A stretch of DNA of 64,000 nt from Pseudonocardia oceani (GCF_019263585.2 NZ_JADQDF010000001.1:558001-622000); one strand, 5' to 3'; shown: positions 34,055 to 42,996, counted from the first letter of the stretch. Notes: a model not told the origin generated them from the letters alone. Numbers and translations are program-made.

Positions 34055-37000
34055 TCAGGGAGTGCGGGCGGCCTCGGCCCTCTCGTGCGGCGGCAACGGC
34101 CGGTGCGCCTCGGCCCGGACCGCCGCGGCACGGGCCGACAACGTCGCGGCCCGCAGGGTGTCTCCGCGCGTCGCCGCGATGCGAGCACGTCCCTCCAGCG
34201 CTCTGGCGGTCAGATCGGGTTCGCCCGTGTCCTCACCCGCGCGCAGAACCTGCTGGTAACGGTCCTCCGCCGCGTCGACCAGCCCGTCCTCCTCGTCGCA
34301 CCGGGCGAGACCCGCGAGGGCGAGTCCAGCGGGGAGGGGCGTACCGAGCGCGCTGAACCCGGCGAGGGCGTCCGCGAAGCCGGCTCGAGCCGCCCCCCAT
34401 TCCCCCGCCGTGCTGGCCAGCACGGCGTACCCGAAGGCGGCGAGCACCTCGCCCGCCCCGTCGCCGACCTGCTCGGACGCCGAGCGCGCCCGGTCGAAGC
34501 ACCGCCGAGCGGATCCGGGATGGCCGAGGTGCACGTGAGCGATGCCGAGGTCGGCGAGCGCCCACTGCACCGTGTTGTGCAGATCCGCCGAGGCCGCGAC
34601 GGCGATGGCCTCTTCCAGGACCGGGACCGCCTCGGTGTACCGCCCGAGCTGCCGCAGACCCCACCCCAGGTGGTACAGCACCGCGGACAGGCCCCACGGA
34701 TCGTCGAGCGCGCGAAACGCATCCGCGGCCGCCCGCCCTGCGGGGAGGGCCCGGTCCTCGTCACCGGCCTTGAGGAAGGTCTCCAGCCGGACGAACGCCA
34801 CAACGGCGCGCCCCCAATGGTCGAAGTCGCGGGTGAACTGCTCCTCGGCCTCCTCCAGCAGCCGCTCGGAGCCGTCCGGGTCGACGCCCGTCACACCCTG
34901 CACGGCGAGCAGGACGCGCGACACCGCCGCCCGTCTCGCGTCCCCGATCTCCGAGAACAGGGCAAGGCTCGTCCGCGCTGCCTCCTCGCAACGGGGACTC
35001 GGATGCACCAGACAGGCCCGAGGCCGCTCCACCAGCGACACGGCTTGCAGCGCCCGCGCCCGTGCGGCCGGTGATCCGCCCTCTCCCGGGAGCCCGCGCA
35101 GGATGGCCCGGCCCTCGATGTGCCGCCCCAGGTGCCAGAACCAGCCCAGCGCGCCGGCCAGACGGAGCCTCTTCTCCAGCCGGGACGGGTCGGCCCCGAG
35201 CCAGGCCAACGCCGCGCGCAGGTTCGACTGCTCGGTACGCAACCGCCGCAGTGTCAGGCGCTGGCCCCGTCCGCGCAGCGAGTCCTCGGCGGTCTCGGCG
35301 AGCTCCCGAAACCAGCCGGCGTGCCGAGCAGCGACGTCGTCGCGCTCGCCGGCTGTCTCGAGCTGCTCGTCCGCGTACTGCTGCAGTGTCTGCAGCATGC
35401 GGTAGCGGGTCGGGAGCCCGGGCTCTGCGATGACCATGGACTGGTCGACGAGCCGACCCAGCAGGTCGAGCACCTGGTTCCGTTCGACCCCGGGACCGGC
35501 GGCGACCGCCTCGGCGGCGTCCAGGGTCCACCCACCGTGGAACACAGCCATCCGTCGGAACAGGACCTGCTCCGGTCCGGTCAGCAAGGTGTGGCTCCAG
35601 TCGACGGTCGCCCGCAGCGCCCGGTGCCGCGCGTCGGCCGTGCGGGCCCCACCTCGCAGCAGCGCGAAGCGGTCGGCCAGCCGGTCGGCGAGCTCGGTGG
35701 GCGACAGCGACGACGCCCGCGCGGCGGCCAGCTCCAGAGCGAGCGGCATCCCATCCAGGGCGGTCACCACCCGGGCCACCGCGACGAGATCGCTGTCGTC
35801 GAGTCGGAACCCGCGGCGGACGGCCGCCGCGCGCTGCACGAACAGCTCGGCCGCCGGGTAGCTCAGCACCCGTTCCGGCGCTGTCCCGACCGGTGGGACG
35901 GCCAGCGGGGCCACCATCACCTGCACCTCGCCCGGGACAGCGAGAGCCTCTCGACTGGTGGCCATGATCGTCACGCGCGGGCAGCCCGCGAGTATCTCGA
36001 CGGCGAGCCGGGCAGCGGCATCGATGACGTGCTCGCAGTTGTCCAGCACCAGCAGCAGCTCACGCCGCGCGAGGTAGGACACGAGCCGCGTGCTCGCCTT
36101 CGATCCGTGCGCCCCGCCGTCCAGCGGCACGCCGAGCGCGTCCGCCACCGCCAGGGCCACGTCGCCCGCGGCCGCCACCGCGGCCAGCCCCACCACCGAT
36201 GCTCCGTCCGGGTACGCCGACGTCCGGCTCCGAGCCAGCGCGAGCGACAATGCCGTCTTCCCCGCACCACCCGGCCCCACCAGCGTCAGCAACCGCGTCG
36301 AGCCGAGGAGCTCACCCATCGAGAAGAGCTCGTCGGCGCGACCGACAAGGGGTGTGACCTCGGCCGGGATGTTGCCTGCGGGTCGGGAGGAAGCAGCGGC
36401 CTCAGCGCCTGGATCAGGGATTGCCGGCGCCGGATCGAGTCGCGGATCCTGGCGCAGGACGCGCTGGTGCAGCGCACGCAATTCCGCGGACGGCTCCAGG
36501 CCGAGCTCATCGGCCAGCACCGCCCGCGTCCGGGCGAAGACCTCGAGCGCCTCGGCCTGTCGACCGTCGCGGTACAGCGCCGTGATGAGCAGACCGACGA
36601 GTCGCTCCTGCGTCGGCTCCGAGGCCACCAGAGGACCGAGATCTGCTGCGACCTCGCCGTGCCGACCGATGCCGAGACCGATCTCGGCCCGTTCAGCCAA
36701 GGCGGCGAGCCGCATCTGCGAGAGCCTCGTCGCCTCGATCGCCGCCCACTCGTGCGTCACGAAGTCGATGAGCGGGTCGCCGCGCCACAGACGGAACGCG
36801 GCATCGTACTCGCCCAGTGCGCGTACCGCGCCGGTCGCCTCCCGGACCCTCGCCAGTGCCCGCCCCCGGCGCACGGCCCCGACGAACCGCTGCACGTCCA
36901 CCGCGTCCGGATCGACGTCCATCCGGTACCCGACACCGTCACGCACGACGACGTCCTCGCCGTGAGCCGACAGGAACCGGCGCAGCTTGGACACCCGCAG

Positions 37001-37201
37001 CTGCAGGGCGTTCATCGGATCAACGGGAAGTTCCGCGGACCCCCAGAGCTGGTCGACGAGCGTCGTCGCGGGTACGGCGTGCCGCCCCGCCAGCAGAAGC
37101 AGCGCCAGTAGCGCCCGCTCGGCCGCACCGGGCACCCGCACCGGCTCACCACCGACGTGGACCTCCAGAGGACCGAGGAGCCGGAAATCGATGCCCCTCA
37201 T
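34055..37201 (-). CDS. SARP-NB-ARC-TPR transcriptional regulator (AfsR-like)
   Basis: This 1,048-residue regulator has an OmpR-type winged helix (about 1-95), a bacterial transcriptional activation domain (about 100-250), an NB-ARC ATPase with P-loop GPGGAGKT (309-316) and LLVLDNCEH, and C-terminal TPR-type helical repeats (about 680-1030). Such proteins act as ATP-switched activators, often of secondary metabolism or stress genes. ATG at 37201 sits behind a strong GGGAGGGG. It lies downstream of the ars operon on the same strand, but with a 217-bp gap. The target genes are unknown. Confidence 0.9.
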   Translation of the reverse strand: MRGIDFRLLGPLEVHVGGEPVRVPGAAERALLALLLLAGRHAVPATTLVDQLWGSAELPVDPMNALQLRVSKLRRFLSAHGEDVVVRDGVGYRMDVDPDAVDVQRFVGAVRRGRALARVREATGAVRALGEYDAAFRLWRGDPLIDFVTHEWAAIEATRLSQMRLAALAERAEIGLGIGRHGEVAADLGPLVASEPTQERLVGLLITALYRDGRQAEALEVFARTRAVLADELGLEPSAELRALHQRVLRQDPRLDPAPAIPDPGAEAAASSRPAGNIPAEVTPLVGRADELFSMGELLGSTRLLTLVGPGGAGKTALSLALARSRTSAYPDGASVVGLAAVAAAGDVALAVADALGVPLDGGAHGSKASTRLVSYLARRELLLVLDNCEHVIDAAARLAVEILAGCPRVTIMATSREALAVPGEVQVMVAPLAVPPVGTAPERVLSYPAAELFVQRAAAVRRGFRLDDSDLVAVARVVTALDGMPLALELAAARASSLSPTELADRLADRFALLRGGARTADARHRALRATVDWSHTLLTGPEQVLFRRMAVFHGGWTLDAAEAVAAGPGVERNQVLDLLGRLVDQSMVIAEPGLPTRYRMLQTLQQYADEQLETAGERDDVAARHAGWFRELAETAEDSLRGRGQRLTLRRLRTEQSNLRAALAWLGADPSRLEKRLRLAGALGWFWHLGRHIEGRAILRGLPGEGGSPAARARALQAVSLVERPRACLVHPSPRCEEAARTSLALFSEIGDARRAAVSRVLLAVQGVTGVDPDGSERLLEEAEEQFTRDFDHWGRAVVAFVRLETFLKAGDEDRALPAGRAAADAFRALDDPWGLSAVLYHLGWGLRQLGRYTEAVPVLEEAIAVAASADLHNTVQWALADLGIAHVHLGHPGSARRCFDRARSASEQVGDGAGEVLAAFGYAVLASTAGEWGAARAGFADALAGFSALGTPLPAGLALAGLARCDEEDGLVDAAEDRYQQVLRAGEDTGEPDLTARALEGRARIAATRGDTLRAATLSARAAAVRAEAHRPLPPHERAEAARTP

Positions 37202-37380
37202 CCCCCTCCCCTCCTCTGCGCGGCGATCCTGCCGGAGCGTCCTCCGAACAACAACCACAGCACGCTCTCGCGGTGGGATCCCCGCAAGTCAGTCATCAGG
37301 CGCTGCGCCACGCCACGACCGAATGCTTAGGTGTCCGCGTCCTTGCCGACGAGAGGCAGGTAATCAGACGCATCCGATGG

Positions 37381-37397
37381 CATCGACACTATCGATG
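37381..37397. promoter_or_regulatory. Inverted repeat between the ars operon and the SARP gene
   Basis: CATCGA-CACTA-TCGATG has perfect 6-bp arms and a 5-base spacer. It lies about 180 bp upstream of the SARP start and just past the end of the last ars gene. It is possibly an operator; the low arm GC and lack of a T run argue against a terminator. Confidence 0.3.
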
Positions 37398-37418
37398 CAA
37401 ACTTCGTCGGGAGCGATG

Positions 37419-37667
37419 TCACGTGGCCGGAGGCAGCTCCTGCAGCAGGTCCCGCACCCGCGGCCCGTCGATGTGGTCGCAGACCAGCCGCGTCTGCTCG
37501 ACGCCGTCGATGCCCCGCTCGGACGGCTCGTCGGTGTTCCAGTGGCGCAGGTCCGTGCCGGGCGGGACGTCGAGCCGCGCCTCCCGGCCCAGCGTGACCA
37601 CGACGTCGACGGCCATCTGGGACTTGCCGCCGTTGCGGACGCAGACGAACAGCACGGACGGGGTCAC
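37419..37667 (-). CDS. Shortened ArsC/LMW-phosphatase-like protein, altered active site
   Basis: This 82-residue protein begins like ArsC (VLFVCVRNGGKSQMA) and ends like ArsC (RLVCDHIDGPRVRDLLQEL), but the middle of about 50 residues, with the catalytic Asp loop, is absent. The P-loop, normally CX5R, is CX5K (C9, K15). It is probably inactive as a reductase; it may be a decayed paralogue or a binding subunit. It overlaps the preceding arsC by 4 bp, so it is still translated with the operon. Confidence 0.6.
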   Translation of the reverse strand: MTPSVLFVCVRNGGKSQMAVDVVVTLGREARLDVPPGTDLRHWNTDEPSERGIDGVEQTRLVCDHIDGPRVRDLLQELPPAT

Positions 37668-38080
37668 CGGACCGTCAGCTCGGCCAGCAGCGCGCGGACC
37701 CGGGCGTCGATGTCGTCGCGGATCGGGCGGACGTCCTCGAGGCCCTTCCCGGCGGGGTCGGTGAGCTCCCAGTCGAGGTAGCGCTTGCCGGGGAAGACCG
37801 GGCAGGCGTCGCCGCAGCCCATGGTGATCACCACGTCAGCCGCCTCGACGGCGTCGGTCGACAGCTTCTTCGGGACCTCCCGCGACAGGTCCAGCCCGAT
37901 CTCGGCCATCACCTCCCGCACGGCCGGGTTGATCGTGTCGGCGGGCGCGGACCCGGCGGAGGCGACCCGCACGGCGCCGGCGGCGTGGTGCGCGAGCAGC
38001 GCGGCGGCCATCTGCGAGCGGCCGGCGTTGTGCACGCAGACGAACAGCACCTCGGGGACGGTCACCGTCTGCTCCGTCAT
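37664..38080 (-). CDS. arsC: Arsenate reductase (LMW-phosphatase fold)
   Basis: This 138-residue enzyme has the P-loop C15-VHNAG-R21 and later VITMGCGDACPVFPGKRY, with the paired cysteines used for resolution or mycothiol/thioredoxin exchange, and DPAGK with the catalytic Asp. It reduces arsenate to arsenite for export by Acr3. It overlaps both neighbours by 4 bp within the ars operon. Confidence 0.85.
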   Translation of the reverse strand: MTEQTVTVPEVLFVCVHNAGRSQMAAALLAHHAAGAVRVASAGSAPADTINPAVREVMAEIGLDLSREVPKKLSTDAVEAADVVITMGCGDACPVFPGKRYLDWELTDPAGKGLEDVRPIRDDIDARVRALLAELTVR

Positions 38081-38730
38081 CGGGCGGCGGGGACGAGCTC
38101 GGCGAGCAGGACGCGGACCCGCCGCTCGATCTCGTCGCGGATCGGGCGGACGTCGTCGACGGTGAGTCCGGCGGGGTCGTCGAGGACCCACTCCTCGTAG
38201 CGGCGGCCGGGGAAGACCGGGCAGGCGTCGCCGCAGCCCATGGTGATGACCACGTCGGCGGCCCGGACGATCTCGTCGGTCCAGGGCTTGGGGTACTCGG
38301 CGGAGATGTCGATGCCCCGCTCGGCCATCGCGGCCACCGCGGCGGGGTTCACCGAGGTACCGGGCTCCGAGCCGCCGGACCAGGCGATCGCGTGGTCCCC
38401 GGCGAGGTGGGTGAAGAACCCGAGCGCCATCTGGGAGCGCCCGGCGTTGTGGGTGCACAGGAACAGCACCACCGGGCGGCCGTCGCTGCTGCGGCCCTCG
38501 ACCCTGGCCAGCGCCTGCAGGCGCTGGCGGGCGAACTTCTCCGCCAGCAGCGGCAGGTAGTTGAGCACGACCGCGCGACCGGCGAACTCGTCGTAGGAGG
38601 AGTGCAGGAACCGCTCGATGGTCTCGGTGCCGAACGTCCCGTCGAACTGCCGGGCGAGGTTGCCCGCGGCGGTCTTCAGGGCGAGCCGCTGGTCGATGGA
38701 CAGGGTGTCGCGGTGCCAGGTGCTGGTCAC
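38077..38730 (-). CDS. arsC: Arsenate reductase with N-terminal helical domain
   Basis: This 217-residue protein has an N-terminal three-helix region (about 1-80, with ALKTAAGNLARQFDGTFG and VVLNYLPLLAEKFARQRL), as found in actinobacterial arsenate-mycothiol-type ArsC. An LMW-phosphatase domain follows with C92-THNAG-R98 and GCGDACPVFPGRRY. It lies 46 bp after acr3 and overlaps the next arsC by 4 bp. Confidence 0.88.
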   Translation of the reverse strand: MTSTWHRDTLSIDQRLALKTAAGNLARQFDGTFGTETIERFLHSSYDEFAGRAVVLNYLPLLAEKFARQRLQALARVEGRSSDGRPVVLFLCTHNAGRSQMALGFFTHLAGDHAIAWSGGSEPGTSVNPAAVAAMAERGIDISAEYPKPWTDEIVRAADVVITMGCGDACPVFPGRRYEEWVLDDPAGLTVDDVRPIRDEIERRVRVLLAELVPAAR

Positions 38731-38775
38731 GACGGCCTTCTTCCTGCTGGAAGCGATGGGCGGACGGGGAGGGAC

Positions 38776-39858
38776 TCAGGTCGTGGGACGGCCGGCGCCG
38801 GTGCGCCAGCGGCGGCGAAGCGCCAGTGAGACGTAGACGAGCCCGACGAGCACGGGCACCTCGATCAGCGGCCCCACCACCCCGGCCAGCGCCTGGCCCG
38901 AGGTGACGCCGAACGTGGCGATCGCGACCGCGATGGCGAGCTCGAAATTGTTGCCCGCCGCGGTGAACGCGAGCGTGGTGGTGCGCTCGTAGCCCAGTCC
39001 GATCGCCCTGCCCAGTGCGTAGGACCCCGCCCACATGACGGCGAAGTAGACCAGCAGCGGCAGCGCGATCCGGGCGACGTCGAGCGGACGCGAGGTGATG
39101 GCGTCGCCCTGCAGCGCGAACAGCACGACGATGGTGAACAGCAGCCCGTAGAGCGCGAACGGGCCGATCACGGGCAGGAACCGCGTCTCGTACCAGTCCC
39201 GGCCCTTGGCGCGCTCCCCGAGCCGCCGGCTGAGGTAGCCGGCCACGAGCGGCACGCCCAGGAAGATCAGCACGGACACCGCGATCTGCCAGGGCGAGAC
39301 GTCCAGGTCGGCCTGGGGCAGGCCCAGCCACCCGGGCAGGACCGACAGGTAGAACCAGCCGAGCACCGCGAACGCGAACACCTGGAACACGGAGTTGATC
39401 GCGACCAGCACCGCCGCGGCCTCGCGGTCGCCGCACGCCAGGTCGTTCCAGATGATCACCATCGCGATGCAGCGGGCGAGCCCCACGATGATCAGGCCGG
39501 TGCGGTACTCGGGCAGGTCGGGCAGCATCAGCCAGGCCAGGGCGAACATCAGCGCCGGACCGAGGACCCAGTTCAGGACCAGGGACGCGACGAGCAGGCG
39601 GCGGTCGCCGGTGACGGTGTCGAGGCGGTCGTAGCGGACCTTGGCCAGCACCGGGTACATCATCACCAGCAGCCCGACCGCGATCGGCAGCGAGACGCCG
39701 TCGATCGCGACCGCACCGAGCGCGGCGCCCAGCCCCGGGACGAGCCGCCCCGCGACGAGCCCGACCACCATCGCGGCGACGATCCAGACCGGCAGGAAGC
39801 GGTCGAGCGTGGAGAGCCGGGCGACGACGGGCGCGTCGGCCTCCGGAGTGGCGGTCAT
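38776..39858 (-). CDS. acr3: Arsenite efflux permease Acr3
   Basis: This 360-residue transporter has ten helices. The signature Cys lies in GLARCIAMVIIWNDLACGD and the conserved Glu in AAGNNFELAIAVAIATFG, both needed for arsenite transport in Acr3. ATG at 39858 overlaps the arsR stop by 4 bp. Acr3 exports As(III) using the proton gradient. Confidence 0.93.
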   Translation of the reverse strand: MTATPEADAPVVARLSTLDRFLPVWIVAAMVVGLVAGRLVPGLGAALGAVAIDGVSLPIAVGLLVMMYPVLAKVRYDRLDTVTGDRRLLVASLVLNWVLGPALMFALAWLMLPDLPEYRTGLIIVGLARCIAMVIIWNDLACGDREAAAVLVAINSVFQVFAFAVLGWFYLSVLPGWLGLPQADLDVSPWQIAVSVLIFLGVPLVAGYLSRRLGERAKGRDWYETRFLPVIGPFALYGLLFTIVVLFALQGDAITSRPLDVARIALPLLVYFAVMWAGSYALGRAIGLGYERTTTLAFTAAGNNFELAIAVAIATFGVTSGQALAGVVGPLIEVPVLVGLVYVSLALRRRWRTGAGRPTT

Positions 39859-40205
39859 GCCGTCACCGCGGCGCTCGACGGGACGAGGACGTCGGAGAGC
39901 AGCTGGATGCGGTCGGGCACCACCCGGTAGTAGATCCACGTCGCCCGGCGCTCGCCCACGATCAGGCCGGCCTCGCGCAGGACCTTGAGGTGGTGACTGA
40001 TGGTCGGGCCGGTCAGCTCGAAGGAGCCGGTCAGGTCGCAGACGCACGCCTCGCCGCCCTCGTGCGCGGCGATGAGCGAGAGCAGCCGCAGCCGCACCGG
40101 GTCACCCAGCGCCTTGAACGCCGACGCCAGCTCCACCGCCTCCTCGGCGGTCAGCGGCGCGCGCGTCCGCACCGACGAACACAGCTGCCGCTCCTGTTTC
40201 AACAC
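39855..40205 (-). CDS. arsR: ArsR-family arsenic-responsive repressor
   Basis: This winged-helix regulator is about 116 residues long. ACVCDLTGSFELTGPTISHH contains the metalloregulatory CxC pair (in CVCDL) and the recognition helix, followed by VGERRATWIYYRV. The GTG at 40205 is used; a longer upstream frame exists but lacks support. It is the first gene of the ars operon and should repress it until As(III) binds. Confidence 0.88.
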   Translation of the reverse strand: MLKQERQLCSSVRTRAPLTAEEAVELASAFKALGDPVRLRLLSLIAAHEGGEACVCDLTGSFELTGPTISHHLKVLREAGLIVGERRATWIYYRVVPDRIQLLSDVLVPSSAAVTA

Positions 40206-40296
40206 CCGCCTATCTTCACCGCGATCTAGCCAGCTTGCCAAGTGAACAGCTGGCGAACTCGACGTTCGTCTAAACAAGGGCCGGGGACGTGCGCGA

Positions 40297-40637
40297 TCAC
40301 GCAGCTTCGGACCCGGGTGCGTACATGATCACGGCGACGCCGGCGAGGCAGACCAGTTACACCCATGACGTCGTAACGGTCGGGCCGGTAGCCGTCGGCG
40401 CCCATGCGCCAGGCCAGCGAATCGGCCACGAAGACCCCTCTGTAGGCCGCGAGGATCCGACCGAACTGCGCGTCGGACTGCAGGGACGCGACGAACCCGT
40501 AGACGCCGAGTGCGACGACGCCGAGACCGATCCAGATCCAGCCGCGGTGCTCGCGGACGCCCTGCCACCAGCCACGCCCCGCCGATCTCGAACAGGGCGG
40601 CGACGAGGAACAGGACGACCGAGCGGGCAATCAGCAC
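40297..40637 (-). pseudogene. YnfA/UPF0060 small membrane protein, two frameshifts
   Basis: Joined frames give a UPF0060 protein of about 110 residues: from GTG at 40637, [20 protein letters not shown], then (after loss of two bases near 40570) [20 protein letters not shown] to [12 protein letters not shown], then (shift near 40365) [15 protein letters not shown] and stop at 40297. The family is a four-helix, small-multidrug-resistance-like membrane protein. Two frame changes make it a pseudogene unless the sequence has errors. Its start overlaps the stop of the fragment upstream. Confidence 0.75.
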
Positions 40638-40783
40638 GGACAGGCTCCCTGCTCCGGGCCGTGGTCGGACAGTGCGGCCACGAACGCTTCGCCACCCTCG
40701 GTCGCACGTGCGGTCAACACGATCCACCTGCTGGCGAACTTCAGGTCGAAGGAGAGGAACGGGCAGCACTGCTGTTTGGCCAC
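40631..40783 (-). pseudogene. C-terminal fragment of a CCPF-motif protein
   Basis: A minus-strand frame of about 50 residues reads QQCCPFLSFDLKF, then GGEAFVAAL, ending GACPC. This is the tail of small actinobacterial proteins found in metal-resistance loci, sometimes next to MerR regulators. The N-terminal part is missing or out of frame beyond 40783. The stop overlaps the ynfA start, the mark of a former operon. Confidence 0.4.
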
Positions 40784-40825
40784 GACCAGGCGGCCCCTCC
40801 TCGGCCCTGCTCACGGGCATTCGTG

Positions 40826-41092
40826 TGGAAGACCGCGCACGAACGCTTGCGAATCTGGACCGCGGACGACACCTGGGAACGCGTCTTGGACCAAGTCACC
40901 GTCCAAGACGACTCGATCGGCAACGTGGATGGACGGTCAGCATCGACTCCAGGGCGCCCGGGGCCACCAGCACGGTGCTGGGGCCCGGAAGAAGGCGGCT
41001 GCACCACCGCGGCTGGGTCGAGGACCTCGCCATCGACGGAAAGCCCTGGGTCGGTCCCGCAGGGGACTGACCAGCAAAATTTACCTGCCGTC
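40826..41092 (+). pseudogene. IS5-family transposase remnant
   Basis: On the plus strand WKTAHERLRIWTADDTWERV, then DDSIGNVD, changes frame to SIDSRAPGA and then to ALGRSRRGLTSKIYL. These are ordered blocks of actinobacterial IS5 transposases, including the segment with the first catalytic Asp (VSID). At least two frameshifts are present, both ends are missing, and no terminal repeats are seen. Confidence 0.65.
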
Positions 41093-41491
41093 GTGTTCGT
41101 TGTCGTGATATGGACGGTGCTGCACTCCCTCGCCCCTCGCGCAGCCGCCCCGCTGCCCACCTGTGCTGCCCGCGGACGCTCTGGGCAGATCGAGAAACGG
41201 TCGTGACCGGGACATAGCGGCGCACGGCCGGGTCGGGCCATTCGACTGCCGCCGAACAGGTCGCGCCACTACTGCAGCACCGCGTCGCCCGGCCGGCCTG
41301 GCGGCGGCACTGCTGCAGTGCCGCACCCACGCCGCCGCATATGAACTGGAACGCGAAGCGCGCGCTACCAACTGGAGTCCGCAGCTGTGCCCCGCAGTTC
41401 CCCAACCCGCCCGACACCCAGGGGGAACGCAGCCGGTCCGAAGTAATCGCACTCTGTTGGTCGACCAGCTCATCTCGATCCAGGGAATCTG
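41093..41491. other. Gap before the conjugation operon
   Basis: No gene is seen here. An AT-richer patch lies at about 41070-41110 and a stem-loop at 41271-41319. The stretch probably holds the promoter of the long plus-strand operon. Confidence 0.4.
41271..41319. repeat. Stem-loop upstream of the conjugation operon
   Basis: ACTGCAGCACCGC pairs with GCGGCACTGCTGCAGT (one 2-3 base bulge) across a GC-rich loop. It could be a protein-binding site, an oriT-type hairpin or a terminator of unrelated transcription. It is 170 bp before the first operon gene. Confidence 0.35.
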
Positions 41492-42037
41492 ATGTCCGAA
41501 CAGGCTACGCGTCGCTCCGACCAGCCCCGCAGGCCCTCCATTGCCGGGGTCGGCGGTGGCGTAGGAACGACGACGGTCGCCGTTGCGTTGAGCGGTTCGG
41601 ACTGCGGGGTGTTCACCGGGCGTGCAGTCGACGTCCTCGTGTGTCGGAGTACCGCCGACTCGGTGATTCGGGCGGGTCGGGCGGCGCAGCTGGTCAATGG
41701 GGTCGGGTTTCGGCCGGTCCTCGCGGTGACGGCGGTCGATGGGACGCGGCCGACCCGCGCGCTCCTCGCGCGGCTGCGCCTGCTCGAACCTCACGCTGCC
41801 GCGGTGGTGTTGTTGCCGCACGTCGGCCTCTGGCGCGCTTCCGCGGCTCCGCTCGACGGCCTCCGCCAGATCCTCGGCCGATCGATCGACGAGATGCCAC
41901 GCCCTGCTCGCGGATACGCCCGCGCCATCGGGGAGCTGAAAGCCGCACTCGGCGCAGGTCCCCGCGCACCCGCGACAGCAGTCGGGCATACAGCAGCACG
42001 CCACACGCCGTTCAGCCGAAGGGAATCCTCATCGTGA
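41492..42037 (+). CDS. Small P-loop-like protein at the head of the conjugation operon
   Basis: This 181-residue protein starts with ATG behind AGGGAA. Near the N-terminus SIAGVGGGVGTTTVAVAL resembles the deviant Walker A of ParA/MinD or CpaE proteins but lacks the lysine before Thr. The rest is an alpha/beta fold (VDVLVCRSTADSVIRAG; VVLLPHVGLW). The tail is low complexity. It may be a degenerate ParA-like accessory protein. It overlaps the next gene by 4 bp (GTGA). Confidence 0.5.
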   Translation: MSEQATRRSDQPRRPSIAGVGGGVGTTTVAVALSGSDCGVFTGRAVDVLVCRSTADSVIRAGRAAQLVNGVGFRPVLAVTAVDGTRPTRALLARLRLLEPHAAAVVLLPHVGLWRASAAPLDGLRQILGRSIDEMPRPARGYARAIGELKAALGAGPRAPATAVGHTAARHTPFSRRESSS

Positions 42038-42330
42038 AGATCGATCTGCATAGCCTGAGCACCGCCTGGCTTGTCGTCGCACCGCCGAACCCTGACGCCA
42101 CGGTGCCGCCCGGGCTCGGCGACTTCGCCGACCAGATTCTGGGCTGGTTGAAGTGGGGGGTCCTGTTCTCCGGGGTGCTCGGCATCCTGGTCTGCGCGGT
42201 GATGATCATCATCGGGCGGCGGAACCGGTCCGCGACCGCCTACGAAGGGCTCGTCGGATCGGCGTGGATCCTGGGCGGGCTCGCGTTGGCCTCCGTCGCG
42301 GCCGTCATCGTCGGCGCGTTCCAGGTATAG
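42034..42330 (+). CDS. VirB2/TrbC-like small membrane protein
   Basis: This 98-residue protein has two helices: about 40-60 (WGVLFSGVLGILVCAVMIII) and 74-96 (LVGSAWILGGLALASVAAVI), separated by a short basic turn (GRRNRSATAY). The size and two-helix hairpin suit the pilin-like VirB2/TrbC subunit of actinobacterial T4SS loci. It starts with GTG overlapping the previous stop. Confidence 0.5.
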   Translation: MKIDLHSLSTAWLVVAPPNPDATVPPGLGDFADQILGWLKWGVLFSGVLGILVCAVMIIIGRRNRSATAYEGLVGSAWILGGLALASVAAVIVGAFQV

Positions 42331-42342
42331 GCGGACGAGACG

Positions 42343-42996
42343 ATGAGCCTCGCGCGAGCTATCGACGACCGCCATCCGCGCCGTCCGCGTCACGCTCTCG
42401 CCGCAGCCGGCCTGACAACCTCCTTGCTGGTGCTCGGCCTGGCACTGTCCGCGCCGACCGACCAGGCCGAGGTCGTTGCACCACCGGATGTGGTGAGCCT
42501 GACCCGGGTTCCAGGCGGGGTTGCCGCCGTCTCCCAACGCCACGGCCCGGCACTCATCGAAGACGGTCGCGCTGCGGGGTTCACCCATGACGAGCTCGGC
42601 GCTGCACTCGCGGCCAGCAACCTCCCACCGCGCGTCAGCTCGGCTGCCGGACCAGCGGTCTATGAGGCGACTCTCACGGAGCAGGCCTGGGGTGACCCGG
42701 CCGGCATGCTCGCGCGCCTACGCGGCGAGTTGCCGGCGTCGGATTCGGCGGCGTCGGGACCCCCGACGGCCGCACGGTCGTTGTACTACCGGATCATCGC
42801 CGGTGATCCGCGTGGCGACTACGTCGTGGTGTCGCTGCTCGCCGACACCGAACAGGCCCGTAACGCCGGTGGCCTGGCCCGCGTCGACCTGACGCTTCGG
42901 TGGGACAACGGGGACTGGCGACTTCGCGTCCCGACACCGCGTCCGTCCCTGCACCCGGACACCACCGGCTACGTCTTGCTCGGAGCCCTGCCGTGA
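42343..42996 (+). CDS. Membrane-anchored conjugation-type protein
   Basis: This 217-residue protein has a basic N-terminus, a single helix (about 20-38, AAGLTTSLLVLGLALSA) and a C-terminal extracytoplasmic alpha/beta domain (LYYRIIAGDPRGDYVVVSLL, then RVDLTLRWDNGDWRLRVP) whose strands recall VirB8/TcpC-like folds. The family is inferred from position and layout rather than a clear match. It overlaps the next gene as GTGA. Confidence 0.45.
   Translation: MSLARAIDDRHPRRPRHALAAAGLTTSLLVLGLALSAPTDQAEVVAPPDVVSLTRVPGGVAAVSQRHGPALIEDGRAAGFTHDELGAALAASNLPPRVSSAAGPAVYEATLTEQAWGDPAGMLARLRGELPASDSAASGPPTAARSLYYRIIAGDPRGDYVVVSLLADTEQARNAGGLARVDLTLRWDNGDWRLRVPTPRPSLHPDTTGYVLLGALP

Noticed and set aside
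34761-35531. Additional genes inside the SARP region on either strand
   Set aside because: They are shadow frames. The 1,048-residue SARP protein is continuous with recognisable domains.
37259-37418. A tRNA or small RNA gene near the palindrome
   Set aside because: No cloverleaf, T-loop GTTCRA motif or discriminator-like end is found. No tRNA or rRNA gene was recognised anywhere in the window.
42900-42992. An earlier start for the VirB6-like gene
   Set aside because: The upstream extension overlaps the end of the preceding gene by more than 90 bp, whereas the GTG at 42993 overlaps its stop neatly (GTGA).
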